Shown: positions 17,296-25,020 of the stretch, piece by piece | Layout of the letters: each line of letters opens with the position of its first letter | Numbering within the stretch: position 1 is the first letter of the stretch | From: Lichenicoccus roseus | GTDB lineage: Bacteria > Pseudomonadota > Alphaproteobacteria > Acetobacterales > Acetobacteraceae | Direction: 5' to 3' | Length of the DNA stretch: 64,000 nucleotides | Assembly (NCBI RefSeq): GCF_005844085.1 | Contig: NZ_VCDI01000001.1 | Span: 496,001-560,000, forward strand | Position numbers and translations under genes: made by a program | The notes under the pieces: generated by a model | What the model was told of the DNA's origin: nothing | Seen by the model: the letters and a program-made list of their open reading frames with translations, nothing else | The model's database searches: none

Positions 17296-18873
17296 GTGAC
17301 GACAGTTCTGCAGCCACTGGGCCGGCGACACCGCGTGGCGATCATCGGCGCCGGCATGGGCGGACTCGCCGCGGCGATCGACCTGGCGCATCGCGGGGTC
17401 GCCGTCACGGTGCTGGAACGCGGGCTGCAGCCTGGCGGCAAGATGCGCACGGTCGCGGTCGGCAATGCGGTGCTGGATGCCGGGCCGAGCGTGCTCACCA
17501 TGCGCGACGTGTTCGAGTCGCTGTTCGAGTCGACCGGCAGCGCGCTCGAGAACCATGTCACCCTGCGCCCGGCGGAGCGGCTGGCGCGTCACGACTGGCT
17601 GCAGGGCCCGGGCCTCGACCTGTTCGCCGATCCGGCGCGGTCGCGCGAGGCCATCGGCGAGTTCGCCGGCGCCGGGGAGGCACGGCGCTTCGACCGGTTC
17701 CGTGCCGAGATCGCGGCGATGTACCGCACCCTGGATGCGACCTTCATGCGGGCGGCGCGGCCCAGCGTACTGGAGCTCACCCGTCGTGCCGGCCCTGCCG
17801 CCCTGCTCGGCATCAGCCCGTTCACCCGTATGGCGACGGCACTCGCCCGGCATTTCCACGATCCTCGATTGCGCCAGCTGTTCGGCCGCTATGCGACCTA
17901 TTGCGGCTCCTCGCCCTACGAGGCGCCGGCGACGCTGATGCTGATCGCGCATGTCGAGCAGAACGGCGTGTGGCTGGTCGAGGGCGGCATGCACCGGCTG
18001 GCGATGGCGATGGCGCAGCGCGCAACCGAACTCGGCGCACGGATACGCTATGGCGAGGAGGTGCGGACGGTTGCCGTGCGCGGCGGCCGGGCCAGCGGAG
18101 TCGTGCTGGCGGGCGGCGAGACGATCACGGCGGATGCCGTGCTGTGCAATGCCGATACCGCCGCCATCGCGGGTGGCCTACTCGGGCCGGACTGCGCGGA
18201 CGCTGCTGCGCCCACGCCGCTTCCGGCACGTTCGTTGTCGGCAGTGACATGGACCATGGTGGCCGAGACGACGGGGTTTCCGCTCATCCGGCACAATGTC
18301 TTTTTCGGTCGCGACGCGCGCTGCGAGTTCGACGACCTGTTCGCGCGCCATCGGCTGCCGGTTTCGCCGACAGTGTATGTCTGCGCGCAGGATCGCGAGA
18401 CCGCCGACCATAGACCGGGTCGGCCGGAACGGCTGCTGTGCCTGGTGAACGCGCCGGCCGCCGCCGATACCGCCCGACTCGACAGCACGGAGCTCGACGA
18501 ATGCCAGCAACGGATGATCACGCGACTTGGCCGGGCGGGACTGCATCTGCGGATCCAGGCGTCGGAGCGGACCAGCCCGGCGGAATTCGCGGCGCTCTTT
18601 CCGGGGACGGCGGGAGCGCTGTACGGCCCGGCGTCGCACGGCTGGGCAGCGTCGTTCCGCAGGCCGGGGAGTCGCTCGGCGCTTCCGGGCCTGTATCTGG
18701 CGGGAGGCAGCGTGCATCCGGGACCGGGCGTGCCGATGGCGACATTGTCCGGACGACTGGCAGCGGCGCGGATGCTGGCGGACCTCGCTTCGATGCGCTC
18801 GTCGCACCCGGCGGCTATGTCTGGTGGTATGTCGATGCGCTCGCGCCGGACGGGCAGACCGGCCTCACCCTGA
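17296..18873 (+). CDS. crtD: 1-hydroxycarotenoid 3,4-desaturase CrtD
   Basis: FAD-dependent C-3,4 desaturase of hydroxylated/methoxylated neurosporene or lycopene derivatives; 525 residues. It has the dinucleotide-binding IIGAGMGGLAAAIDLA near the N-terminus, AGPSVLTMRDVF, ARHFHDPRLRQLFGRYATYCG and the C-terminal FAD-binding LYLAGGSVHPGPGVPMA. The start is GTG; the ATG nearby at 17288 reads straight into a stop. Relatives usually end about 25 residues earlier; here the frame runs on to 18873 and covers the region where crtC should begin. Confidence 0.94.
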   Translation: MTTVLQPLGRRHRVAIIGAGMGGLAAAIDLAHRGVAVTVLERGLQPGGKMRTVAVGNAVLDAGPSVLTMRDVFESLFESTGSALENHVTLRPAERLARHDWLQGPGLDLFADPARSREAIGEFAGAGEARRFDRFRAEIAAMYRTLDATFMRAARPSVLELTRRAGPAALLGISPFTRMATALARHFHDPRLRQLFGRYATYCGSSPYEAPATLMLIAHVEQNGVWLVEGGMHRLAMAMAQRATELGARIRYGEEVRTVAVRGGRASGVVLAGGETITADAVLCNADTAAIAGGLLGPDCADAAAPTPLPARSLSAVTWTMVAETTGFPLIRHNVFFGRDARCEFDDLFARHRLPVSPTVYVCAQDRETADHRPGRPERLLCLVNAPAAADTARLDSTELDECQQRMITRLGRAGLHLRIQASERTSPAEFAALFPGTAGALYGPASHGWAASFRRPGSRSALPGLYLAGGSVHPGPGVPMATLSGRLAAARMLADLASMRSSHPAAMSGGMSMRSRRTGRPASP

Positions 18874-19721
18874 TCGCCTTCATCGGCAGCGTGTTCTCGC
18901 CGTATTATTCTTGGATGCGCAGGCGGGCTTCCCGGCAGGGGATATCGCAGCCGGCCGAGCAGCATTGCGCGTTGAACGTCTCGCTTTATGGCCGGACCAG
19001 ACGCTGGGCGATGACCGAGCGCGGACCAGGCAGCCTGCAGCGCGATGCGCAGCATCTGGCGATCGGGCCGAGCAGCCTGCGCTGGCACGACGGCGTCCTG
19101 GACATCGAGATCCGCGAGCGCTGCTGTCCACTGCCTCGGGGCGTGCGTGGTCGTGTGCGGATACGGCCGCAGGCTCTGACCGGGCAACGCATTCCGCTCG
19201 ATGCGGCAGGGCTGCATCGCTGGTCGCCGATGGCACCGCGTGCAACCGTCGAGGTCGCGCTGGACCAGCCGGAACTGCGCTGGACCGGTGACGGCTATCT
19301 AGACAGCAACGACGGCGATGGTCCGCTGGAAGCCAGTTTCCGGCGCTGGGACTGGTGCCGTGCGCCGTTGTCGCAGGACCGCACGGCAATCCTCTACGAC
19401 GTGACCGACCGCCGTGGTGACGCGCGCGAAGTGGCGCTGCAGGTCGACCGTGCCGGCCGGACAACGGCGCTGGAGGCTGCGGCGAAAGTCCGGCTGCCAC
19501 GGACGCGGTGGCGACTGCCGCGCCATACCCGCGCCGATGCGACCGGCGCGCATGTCGTGCGCACGCTGCAGGACAGCCCGTTCTATGCCCGCTCCGTATT
19601 GCACACCAATCTGCTCGGGGAGCCGGCGGAGGCTATGCACGAGAGCCTGGATCTCGATCGTTTCGCAGCACCGCTTACACAGGCGATGCTCCCGTTCAGG
19701 ATCCCGCGCGCCTTGTCCTGA
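18744..19721 (+). CDS. crtC: Carotenoid 1,2-hydratase CrtC (start uncertain)
   Basis: Hydroxyneurosporene synthase: adds water to the C-1,2 double bond of neurosporene/lycopene. Family segments in order: PRFDALVAPGGYVWWYVDAL, LIAFIGSVFSPYYSW, CALNVSLYGRTRRWAMTERG, GYLDSNDGDGPLEASFRRWDW. No in-frame ATG, GTG or TTG exists just before the conserved start. Options are ATT at 18744 (used here), or CTG at 18870, whose CTGA overlaps the crtD stop and would give a 283-residue protein like the short Rhodobacter form starting at xIAFIGSVFSP. A frameshift is a third possibility. The product's identity is clear; its N-terminus is not. Confidence 0.85.
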   Translation: MVRTTGSGADAGGPRFDALVAPGGYVWWYVDALAPDGQTGLTLIAFIGSVFSPYYSWMRRRASRQGISQPAEQHCALNVSLYGRTRRWAMTERGPGSLQRDAQHLAIGPSSLRWHDGVLDIEIRERCCPLPRGVRGRVRIRPQALTGQRIPLDAAGLHRWSPMAPRATVEVALDQPELRWTGDGYLDSNDGDGPLEASFRRWDWCRAPLSQDRTAILYDVTDRRGDAREVALQVDRAGRTTALEAAAKVRLPRTRWRLPRHTRADATGAHVVRTLQDSPFYARSVLHTNLLGEPAEAMHESLDLDRFAAPLTQAMLPFRIPRALS

Positions 19722-19992
19722 TGTCCGGCGACAGGCGGATCCGGAGATCGGCCAGGTGCGCGCACAGCGATCCCAGCAGGCACAGCGCCAGCCAGACAGG
19801 TGCCGCGCCACCGAGGGCCAGGCGCAGCGCCAGCATCAGCAGGAAACCGGCGGCGAGCGTTGCCGCCCATTTCCCGACGCCGCCACTCCAGCCCAGCCGC
19901 CGATGCAGCAGCGTCAGCAGAACGCCCTCGCAGAGCACCAGGACAAGAATGACGTCGAGGATGCGGCCGCCCGCGAACAGCCAGTTCAGCAC
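19696..19992 (-). CDS. Small membrane protein after bchO
   Basis: A 98-residue ORF with a GTG start at 19992 that overlaps the bchO stop by seven bases, so it is the last gene of the bchF-to-bchO run. Three hydrophobic stretches are visible: residues about 9-27 (ILDVILVLVLCEGVLLTLL), 38-54 and 58-74. The C-terminus is basic. Its 3' end overlaps the converging crtC end by 26 bases. I do not recognise a named family; position alone links it to photosystem assembly or chelatase function. Confidence 0.6.
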   Translation of the reverse strand: MLNWLFAGGRILDVILVLVLCEGVLLTLLHRRLGWSGGVGKWAATLAAGFLLMLALRLALGGAAPVWLALCLLGSLCAHLADLRIRLSPDIRTRRAGS

Positions 19993-20894
19993 GCCGGCTG
20001 CAGCGTCGCCTCCGTGTGCCGCGCCAGACCCGGCTGCAGGTGCCGGAAGCGGTCGATCACGAGATCGGCGACCAGGGCGGGCTGCTCCTCGTGGGCGAGA
20101 TGCCCGAGCTTCGGCAGGCTGACGATCTCGGCATCCGCCAGGCTGTCGCGCAGCCGCGTGGCATCCTGCGGCGGGATCATGCGGTCGGATGCGCCGACCA
20201 CCAGCAGCACCCGGCACGCAAGTCCGGGCAACGCATCCGAGAGCGGCTGCAGGTTCCAATGCGCCATCATGCGCAGCCCGCTCGCAACATGGCCGGGGTC
20301 GCGTAGCAGCGCCTGGTAGGTGCGCAGTCCGGTCGCGTCGATCTGCGAGCCGGTGTTATCCAGGAAGCGCGACAGCCAGGCGCGGTTGGTCGCGTGCAGC
20401 GAGAACAATCTCGGCACCAGGGTCGTCGCCGAAAGCAGCTTCGCCGCCGCAGGGAAGATCTGCGAAGCGTGGCCCTGCAGCGGCAGCAACGCACCATTCA
20501 GGCTGACCAGCAGCATCGGTGCGATATCCGCGTCCAACGCCATGCGGGCCAGGATGGCGGCTCCCGCCGAATGTCCGACGCCGGCTGCCGGCGACAGTCC
20601 GAGCCGCTGCAGCAGTTTCGACAGCAGTCGCGCCTGGCTCGGCAGCGACATGAACTCCGGCAGGGGTGCCTGCGTGAAGCCATGCCCGGGGAGGTCGGGG
20701 GCGACGACGGTGAAATGCCGGGCGAGCAGCGGCGCCAGGTCGCGCCAGGAATGGGTCGCCGCCCCGGTGCCGTGCAGCAGCAGCAGCACCGGACCGGTCC
20801 CCATGATCTGCACATGCCACACCAGGCCGCCGGCACGCACGAAGCGGCTGGAATTCCGGTTCGGCCAGTACCGGCCTTCCTGGTCCCAGTTCAT
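19986..20894 (-). CDS. bchO: Mg-chelatase accessory alpha/beta hydrolase BchO
   Basis: 302-residue alpha/beta hydrolase of the family that accompanies bchD in purple bacteria; its biochemical role is unproven. It has LLLHGTGAATHSW (oxyanion region), a nucleophile elbow GHSAGAAI with Ser, and the His in KLGHLAHEEQP. The ATG at 20894 follows the bchD stop by 13 bases and gives MNWDQEGRYWPNR, typical of BchO. An upstream extension overlaps bchD and was rejected. Confidence 0.93.
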   Translation of the reverse strand: MNWDQEGRYWPNRNSSRFVRAGGLVWHVQIMGTGPVLLLLHGTGAATHSWRDLAPLLARHFTVVAPDLPGHGFTQAPLPEFMSLPSQARLLSKLLQRLGLSPAAGVGHSAGAAILARMALDADIAPMLLVSLNGALLPLQGHASQIFPAAAKLLSATTLVPRLFSLHATNRAWLSRFLDNTGSQIDATGLRTYQALLRDPGHVASGLRMMAHWNLQPLSDALPGLACRVLLVVGASDRMIPPQDATRLRDSLADAEIVSLPKLGHLAHEEQPALVADLVIDRFRHLQPGLARHTEATLQPAC

Positions 20895-20907
20895 GCGAGG
20901 GTCTTGC

Positions 20908-22683
20908 TCATGCCGCGAGGGCGCGAACGGCGCTCGAAAGACGTTCCGGCTCGCCCTGCAGCAGGCGCAGATAGCGCGCGCCCATCGAGGTCGCCAGCGC
21001 CTGGGCATGCGGCTGCACGCGCGGCGAGATATCAACCAGCAGGGCCGGCAGGCCGGCAGCCCGCAACCGCATCGCACTTGCCTGCGCGTCCTGTTCGGCG
21101 CGGGCGCGGCCGGGGGTACCGTCGCGGGCAACGTTGGCGCGTCCATCGGTCAGCATCACGATCAGCGTGGTCTCGCCGAGCCGGCGCAACTGGCAGGCCA
21201 GTTCCACCGCCGCATCGAGGCCGCTGGCCACCGGCGTGCCGCCGCCACCGGGCAGCGCCGCCAGGCTGCGCCGTGCCCGCGCCAGGGCGCCGGTCGGTGG
21301 CAGCAGCAACTCGGTCCCGGTCCCGCGGAACGCCAGCAGGGCGACGCGATCGCGGCGCACATAGCATTCGCCGAGCAGCAACTCGATGGCGCCCTTGGCT
21401 TCGGCAAGCCGATGCATCGCGGCCGAGCCCGACGCATCGACGAGAAATATTGCAGTGCTGCGCGGGCGCCGGCTGTAGCGGGTGACATGCAGGTCGGACA
21501 CCTGCACCAGCAGACGTCCGGACGCGGCCTCGCCGGTGCGTCGCGCGACCGCCTCGCGACGCGGCTTCTGCCAGGGTGCGGCGTGGCGCAGGGTCTCGAC
21601 CAGAGCCAGCCGGCTGCCCTGCCCCGGACGGCCAGGCCGCGGCGTCAGCGGCCGTCCACGCGTGCCGAGCACGGCGCCCGCACCGGCACGCCCCTGCGCC
21701 GCCGAGGCGCTGCCACGCGCAGGCGCCGCCGCGCCATCCAGCAGGTGCGGCGGCAACATCGCGGCGGCAGCGTCGAGCACGGTCTGGCGCAGATCGTCCG
21801 GCGGCGCCTCCTGGTCCTCGTCCCTCCCCGCTTGATGACCGTTGTTCGCCTCTGGATCTCGCATGTGGGTGCGGTCCGGCGGCCCGGCTTCATTCTGCTC
21901 GCCTTGTTCCGGACCCGCCTCCGGCGGCGGGGGTGGCGCCGGAGCCTCGGCGGGGAGCGGAACGGTGGTCGCGCGTGGCGACAACACCAGCGCCGCCGCG
22001 AGGGCCGCATCGTCCGCATCGACCTCCGCATGACCGGCCAGCGCCGCCGCCATGCGTGCGATCCGCCCCGCCAGCATGGTCGCGCGCATCGGCATCACGC
22101 CGAGGGAAAGTGCCGCGCTGCACAGCGCGTCGGCGATTGGCGCCGGCGTTCGAACCGACGGCAAGCGGCCTCGTGCGAGCGACAGTTGGTCGCGGCCGGT
22201 GTCGCATCGACCTGGCCGCAGCGCGTCCAGATCCACGCGCAGGGCAATGCGATCGAGCAGCACCGCCGGCAGGTCCTCATCGGCTTCGCCCTCGTCGAGC
22301 GCCACCAGCCCGGGGGGTGTCTCGGAATCAAGCTTTCCGCACAGCAACGAAGCGGTATCGCCCGGCAGTCGATCGGCGGAGGCAAGCAGCAACACGCCGC
22401 CGGCGGCCCGCGCGATCAGGCCCTGTCGCTGCACCGGCCGTCCGGCGGCGAGTGTCGCCGGCAGGTCGAGGCCACCAAGCAGCGCCTCGTCGGTGGGATG
22501 CGCCGGGCAGCGCAGCACCGGCATCCCCGGCGGCAGCATGTCGTGCAGCGCCGCGAGGAACGCATCGCGCGCCGGACCGACCCCGGCGCGGATACGCAGC
22601 ACCAGTCCCGCCGGCTGCAGCGCGAACAGGCGGGCGACCAGCATGGCCCGGTCCCAGTCCTGCACCGCGCCGGGCTGGCTCAC
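20908..22683 (-). CDS. bchD: Magnesium chelatase subunit D
   Basis: Subunit of the BchHDI chelatase that inserts Mg2+ into protoporphyrin IX. The 591-residue product has an N-terminal AAA-like half without a functional Walker A, an acidic/proline-rich linker (PAPPPPPEAGPEQGEQ), and a C-terminal von Willebrand A domain with the metal-site motif DASGSAAMHR and TDGRANVARDG. The start overlaps the bchI stop by four bases. It functions as the platform between the BchI hexamer and BchH. Confidence 0.96.
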   Translation of the reverse strand: MSQPGAVQDWDRAMLVARLFALQPAGLVLRIRAGVGPARDAFLAALHDMLPPGMPVLRCPAHPTDEALLGGLDLPATLAAGRPVQRQGLIARAAGGVLLLASADRLPGDTASLLCGKLDSETPPGLVALDEGEADEDLPAVLLDRIALRVDLDALRPGRCDTGRDQLSLARGRLPSVRTPAPIADALCSAALSLGVMPMRATMLAGRIARMAAALAGHAEVDADDAALAAALVLSPRATTVPLPAEAPAPPPPPEAGPEQGEQNEAGPPDRTHMRDPEANNGHQAGRDEDQEAPPDDLRQTVLDAAAAMLPPHLLDGAAAPARGSASAAQGRAGAGAVLGTRGRPLTPRPGRPGQGSRLALVETLRHAAPWQKPRREAVARRTGEAASGRLLVQVSDLHVTRYSRRPRSTAIFLVDASGSAAMHRLAEAKGAIELLLGECYVRRDRVALLAFRGTGTELLLPPTGALARARRSLAALPGGGGTPVASGLDAAVELACQLRRLGETTLIVMLTDGRANVARDGTPGRARAEQDAQASAMRLRAAGLPALLVDISPRVQPHAQALATSMGARYLRLLQGEPERLSSAVRALAA

Positions 22684-23765
22684 GCCTCGGCCAGTTCCGC
22701 CAGCGCACGCTCGACACGCGGGGTGGCGCTGCCCTCGTCGAGCGGATTGCGGCGCAGGCGGTGGCGCAGCGCCGGCACCGCGATGGCGCGCATGTGACGC
22801 GGCAGCACGACGTGCTCGCCCTCCAGGCAGGCCAGCGCCCGCGCCGCGCGCAGCAACGACAACTCACCGCGCAGGCCGTCGGTGCCAAGAGCGAGGCAGA
22901 GCCGCGCCACGGTCTGCAGCAGCGAGTCCGGGGTCACCACGCGACGCATCAGGGCACGCGCTTCCTCGATCTGCCGGCGCAGCGCCGTCTCCGGCTCGGA
23001 CCAGGCCTGCGTGAAGCCCTCTGGGTCGGCCTCGAATGCCTCGCGCCGGCGCAGCACCTCGATGCGCTCCTGCAGGTCGGTCGTCGTCGTCACCTCGACG
23101 GCAAGTCCGAAGCGATCCAGCAGCTGCGGGCGCAGGTCGCCCTCCTCCGGATTGCCGCTGCCGACCAGCACGAAGCGGGCCGGATGGCGGATGCTCAGGC
23201 CCTCGCGCTCGACGAGATTTTCCCCGGACGCTGCCACGTCCAGCAACAGATCGACGAGATGGTCCTCGAGCAGGTTGACCTCGTCGATGTAGAGGAAGCC
23301 GCGATGCGCGCGCGCGAGCAGGCCCGGCTCGAAGTGCTTGCTGCCGTCCGCCAGGGCGCGCTCGAGGTCGAGCGAACCGACCACACGGTCCTCTGTGGCG
23401 CCGAGCGGCAGGTCGATGGCGGGTACCGTGATGCTGCGCGTGCGCGGCGATGCGGTCGCACCGGGTGCGTTGCAGTGCGGACAGTTCGGCGAGATGGCCG
23501 CGGGATCGCAATTATACGGGCAGTCCGCAATCACGCGTATGGTCGGCAGCAACGCCGCCAGGGCGCGGATGGCAGTCGACTTGCCGGTACCGCGATCGCC
23601 CAGGACCAGTACGCCGCCGATGCGCGGATCCACCGCAGCCAGCAGCAGCGCCTGCGTCATGTCCCGCTGGCCGACCATGGCGGTAAACGGGAATACCCGG
23701 CGCACCGCAGTCGCGCGCCGACGCCGGGTGACCGGAAGCGGCTTGCCGAGCAGCGCGACGTTCAT
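22680..23765 (-). CDS. bchI: Magnesium chelatase ATPase subunit I
   Basis: AAA+ motor of the Mg-chelatase, 361 residues from the ATG chosen. Walker A is GDRGTGKST (56-64), Walker B FLYIDEVNLL, and the arginine-finger region follows GSGNPEEGDLRPQLLDRFG. A four-Cys cluster (DCPYNCD, PNCPHC) sits in the usual insertion. A GTG at 23780, which would overlap hemA by eight bases, is an alternative start adding five residues. Co-transcribed with hemA and bchD. Confidence 0.96.
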   Translation of the reverse strand: MNVALLGKPLPVTRRRRATAVRRVFPFTAMVGQRDMTQALLLAAVDPRIGGVLVLGDRGTGKSTAIRALAALLPTIRVIADCPYNCDPAAISPNCPHCNAPGATASPRTRSITVPAIDLPLGATEDRVVGSLDLERALADGSKHFEPGLLARAHRGFLYIDEVNLLEDHLVDLLLDVAASGENLVEREGLSIRHPARFVLVGSGNPEEGDLRPQLLDRFGLAVEVTTTTDLQERIEVLRRREAFEADPEGFTQAWSEPETALRRQIEEARALMRRVVTPDSLLQTVARLCLALGTDGLRGELSLLRAARALACLEGEHVVLPRHMRAIAVPALRHRLRRNPLDEGSATPRVERALAELAEA

Positions 23766-23772
23766 GACCGCG

Positions 23773-25008
23773 TCACGCACTCTCTGCCAGATTCAGCTCG
23801 GCCCATTCTGCGCCCAGCGCCGTGGCAAGCTGCGCGATGTCTTGGTCGGAATGCAGCGGCGACGGGGTCAGGCGCAGGCGCTCGGTGCCGCGCGGCACGG
23901 TCGGGTAGTTGATCGGCTGGACATAGATGCCGTGCCGCGTCAGCAGCCGGTCCGTCAGCAGGCGGGTCTTGATCGGATCACCGACGATCACCGGCACGAT
24001 ATGCGACGGATTGAGCTGGTGCGGCACACCCGCCTGATCGAGTGCCGCGCGCACGGCTCGCACGCGATCGGCATGGCGGGCACGCAACCCGTCGGCGGCG
24101 CGGACGGCACGGATGCTGGCGCACGCCCCCGCGGCAATGGCAGGCGGCAGCGCGGTGGAGAAGATATAGCCCGACGCGAACGAGCGCACGAAATCGCACA
24201 GCGCATCGGAGGCGGCGATGTAGCCGCCGACGACGCCGAACCCCTTGCCCAGGGTGCCCTCGACGATGGTGAGCCGGTCGGCGACGCCGTCCCGTGCCGC
24301 GATGCCGGCGCCTTGCGGTCCGTACAGTCCGACCGCGTGCACCTCGTCGAGATAGGTCATCGCGCCGTGCTTGTCGGCGACGTCGCAGATCGCCGCGATC
24401 GGCGCGATATCGCCATCCATGGAATAGACGCTCTCGAAGGCGACGATCTTCGGCGCGTCGGCCGGCAGGGTGGCAAGGATGCGATCGAGGTCGGCGGGAT
24501 CGTTGTGGGCGAATATATGACGCTCGGCCCGGCTGTGCCGGATGCCCTCGATCATCGAGGCGTGGTTGCCGGCGTCCGACAGCACGATGCAGCCCGGCAG
24601 GCGCGCGGCGATGGTGCCGAGAGTTGCCCAGTTCGACATGTAGCCCGACGCGAACAGCAGCGCGCTTTCCTTGCCGTGCAGCGAAGCAAGTTCACGCTCC
24701 AGTTCGACATGGGCGATACTGGTACCGGAAATGTTGCGCGTGCCACCGGCGCCGGCACCGAGCCGGTCGATGGCGTCGTGCATGGCGGCCAGCACGTCCG
24801 GATGCTGGCCCATGCCGAGATAGTCGTTCGAGCACCAGATGGTGATCTCGCGCGGCGCGCCGTTCTCACCGGGGTGGCCGGTGGGCGGGTTGTGCAGCAC
24901 GGCGCGGGGGAAGTTGCCGGCCTGGCGTTCGATCTCGGCGAACACCCGGTAATTGCCGTCCGCCCGGAGGCGGTCGATCTGGCGACGGAAGAAAGCCTCG
25001 TACTCCAT
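23773..25008 (-). CDS. hemA: 5-Aminolevulinate synthase
   Basis: PLP enzyme condensing glycine with succinyl-CoA, first step of tetrapyrrole synthesis by the Shemin route used in alphaproteobacteria; 411 residues. Motifs include [26 protein letters not shown], the [10 protein letters not shown] and [10 protein letters not shown] blocks, and the PLP lysine in [11 protein letters not shown]. Its place inside the cluster ties precursor supply directly to bacteriochlorophyll genes; a second, housekeeping copy elsewhere is possible but unseen. Confidence 0.97.
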   Translation of the reverse strand: MEYEAFFRRQIDRLRADGNYRVFAEIERQAGNFPRAVLHNPPTGHPGENGAPREITIWCSNDYLGMGQHPDVLAAMHDAIDRLGAGAGGTRNISGTSIAHVELERELASLHGKESALLFASGYMSNWATLGTIAARLPGCIVLSDAGNHASMIEGIRHSRAERHIFAHNDPADLDRILATLPADAPKIVAFESVYSMDGDIAPIAAICDVADKHGAMTYLDEVHAVGLYGPQGAGIAARDGVADRLTIVEGTLGKGFGVVGGYIAASDALCDFVRSFASGYIFSTALPPAIAAGACASIRAVRAADGLRARHADRVRAVRAALDQAGVPHQLNPSHIVPVIVGDPIKTRLLTDRLLTRHGIYVQPINYPTVPRGTERLRLTPSPLHSDQDIAQLATALGAEWAELNLAESA

Positions 25009-25020
25009 CGGTTCGCTCCT

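Noticed and set aside
17296-19721. A crtD-crtC fusion protein
   Set aside because: The two lie in different frames and crtD ends in a stop at 18871-18873; a fusion would need frameshifting, so it is listed only as one possibility.
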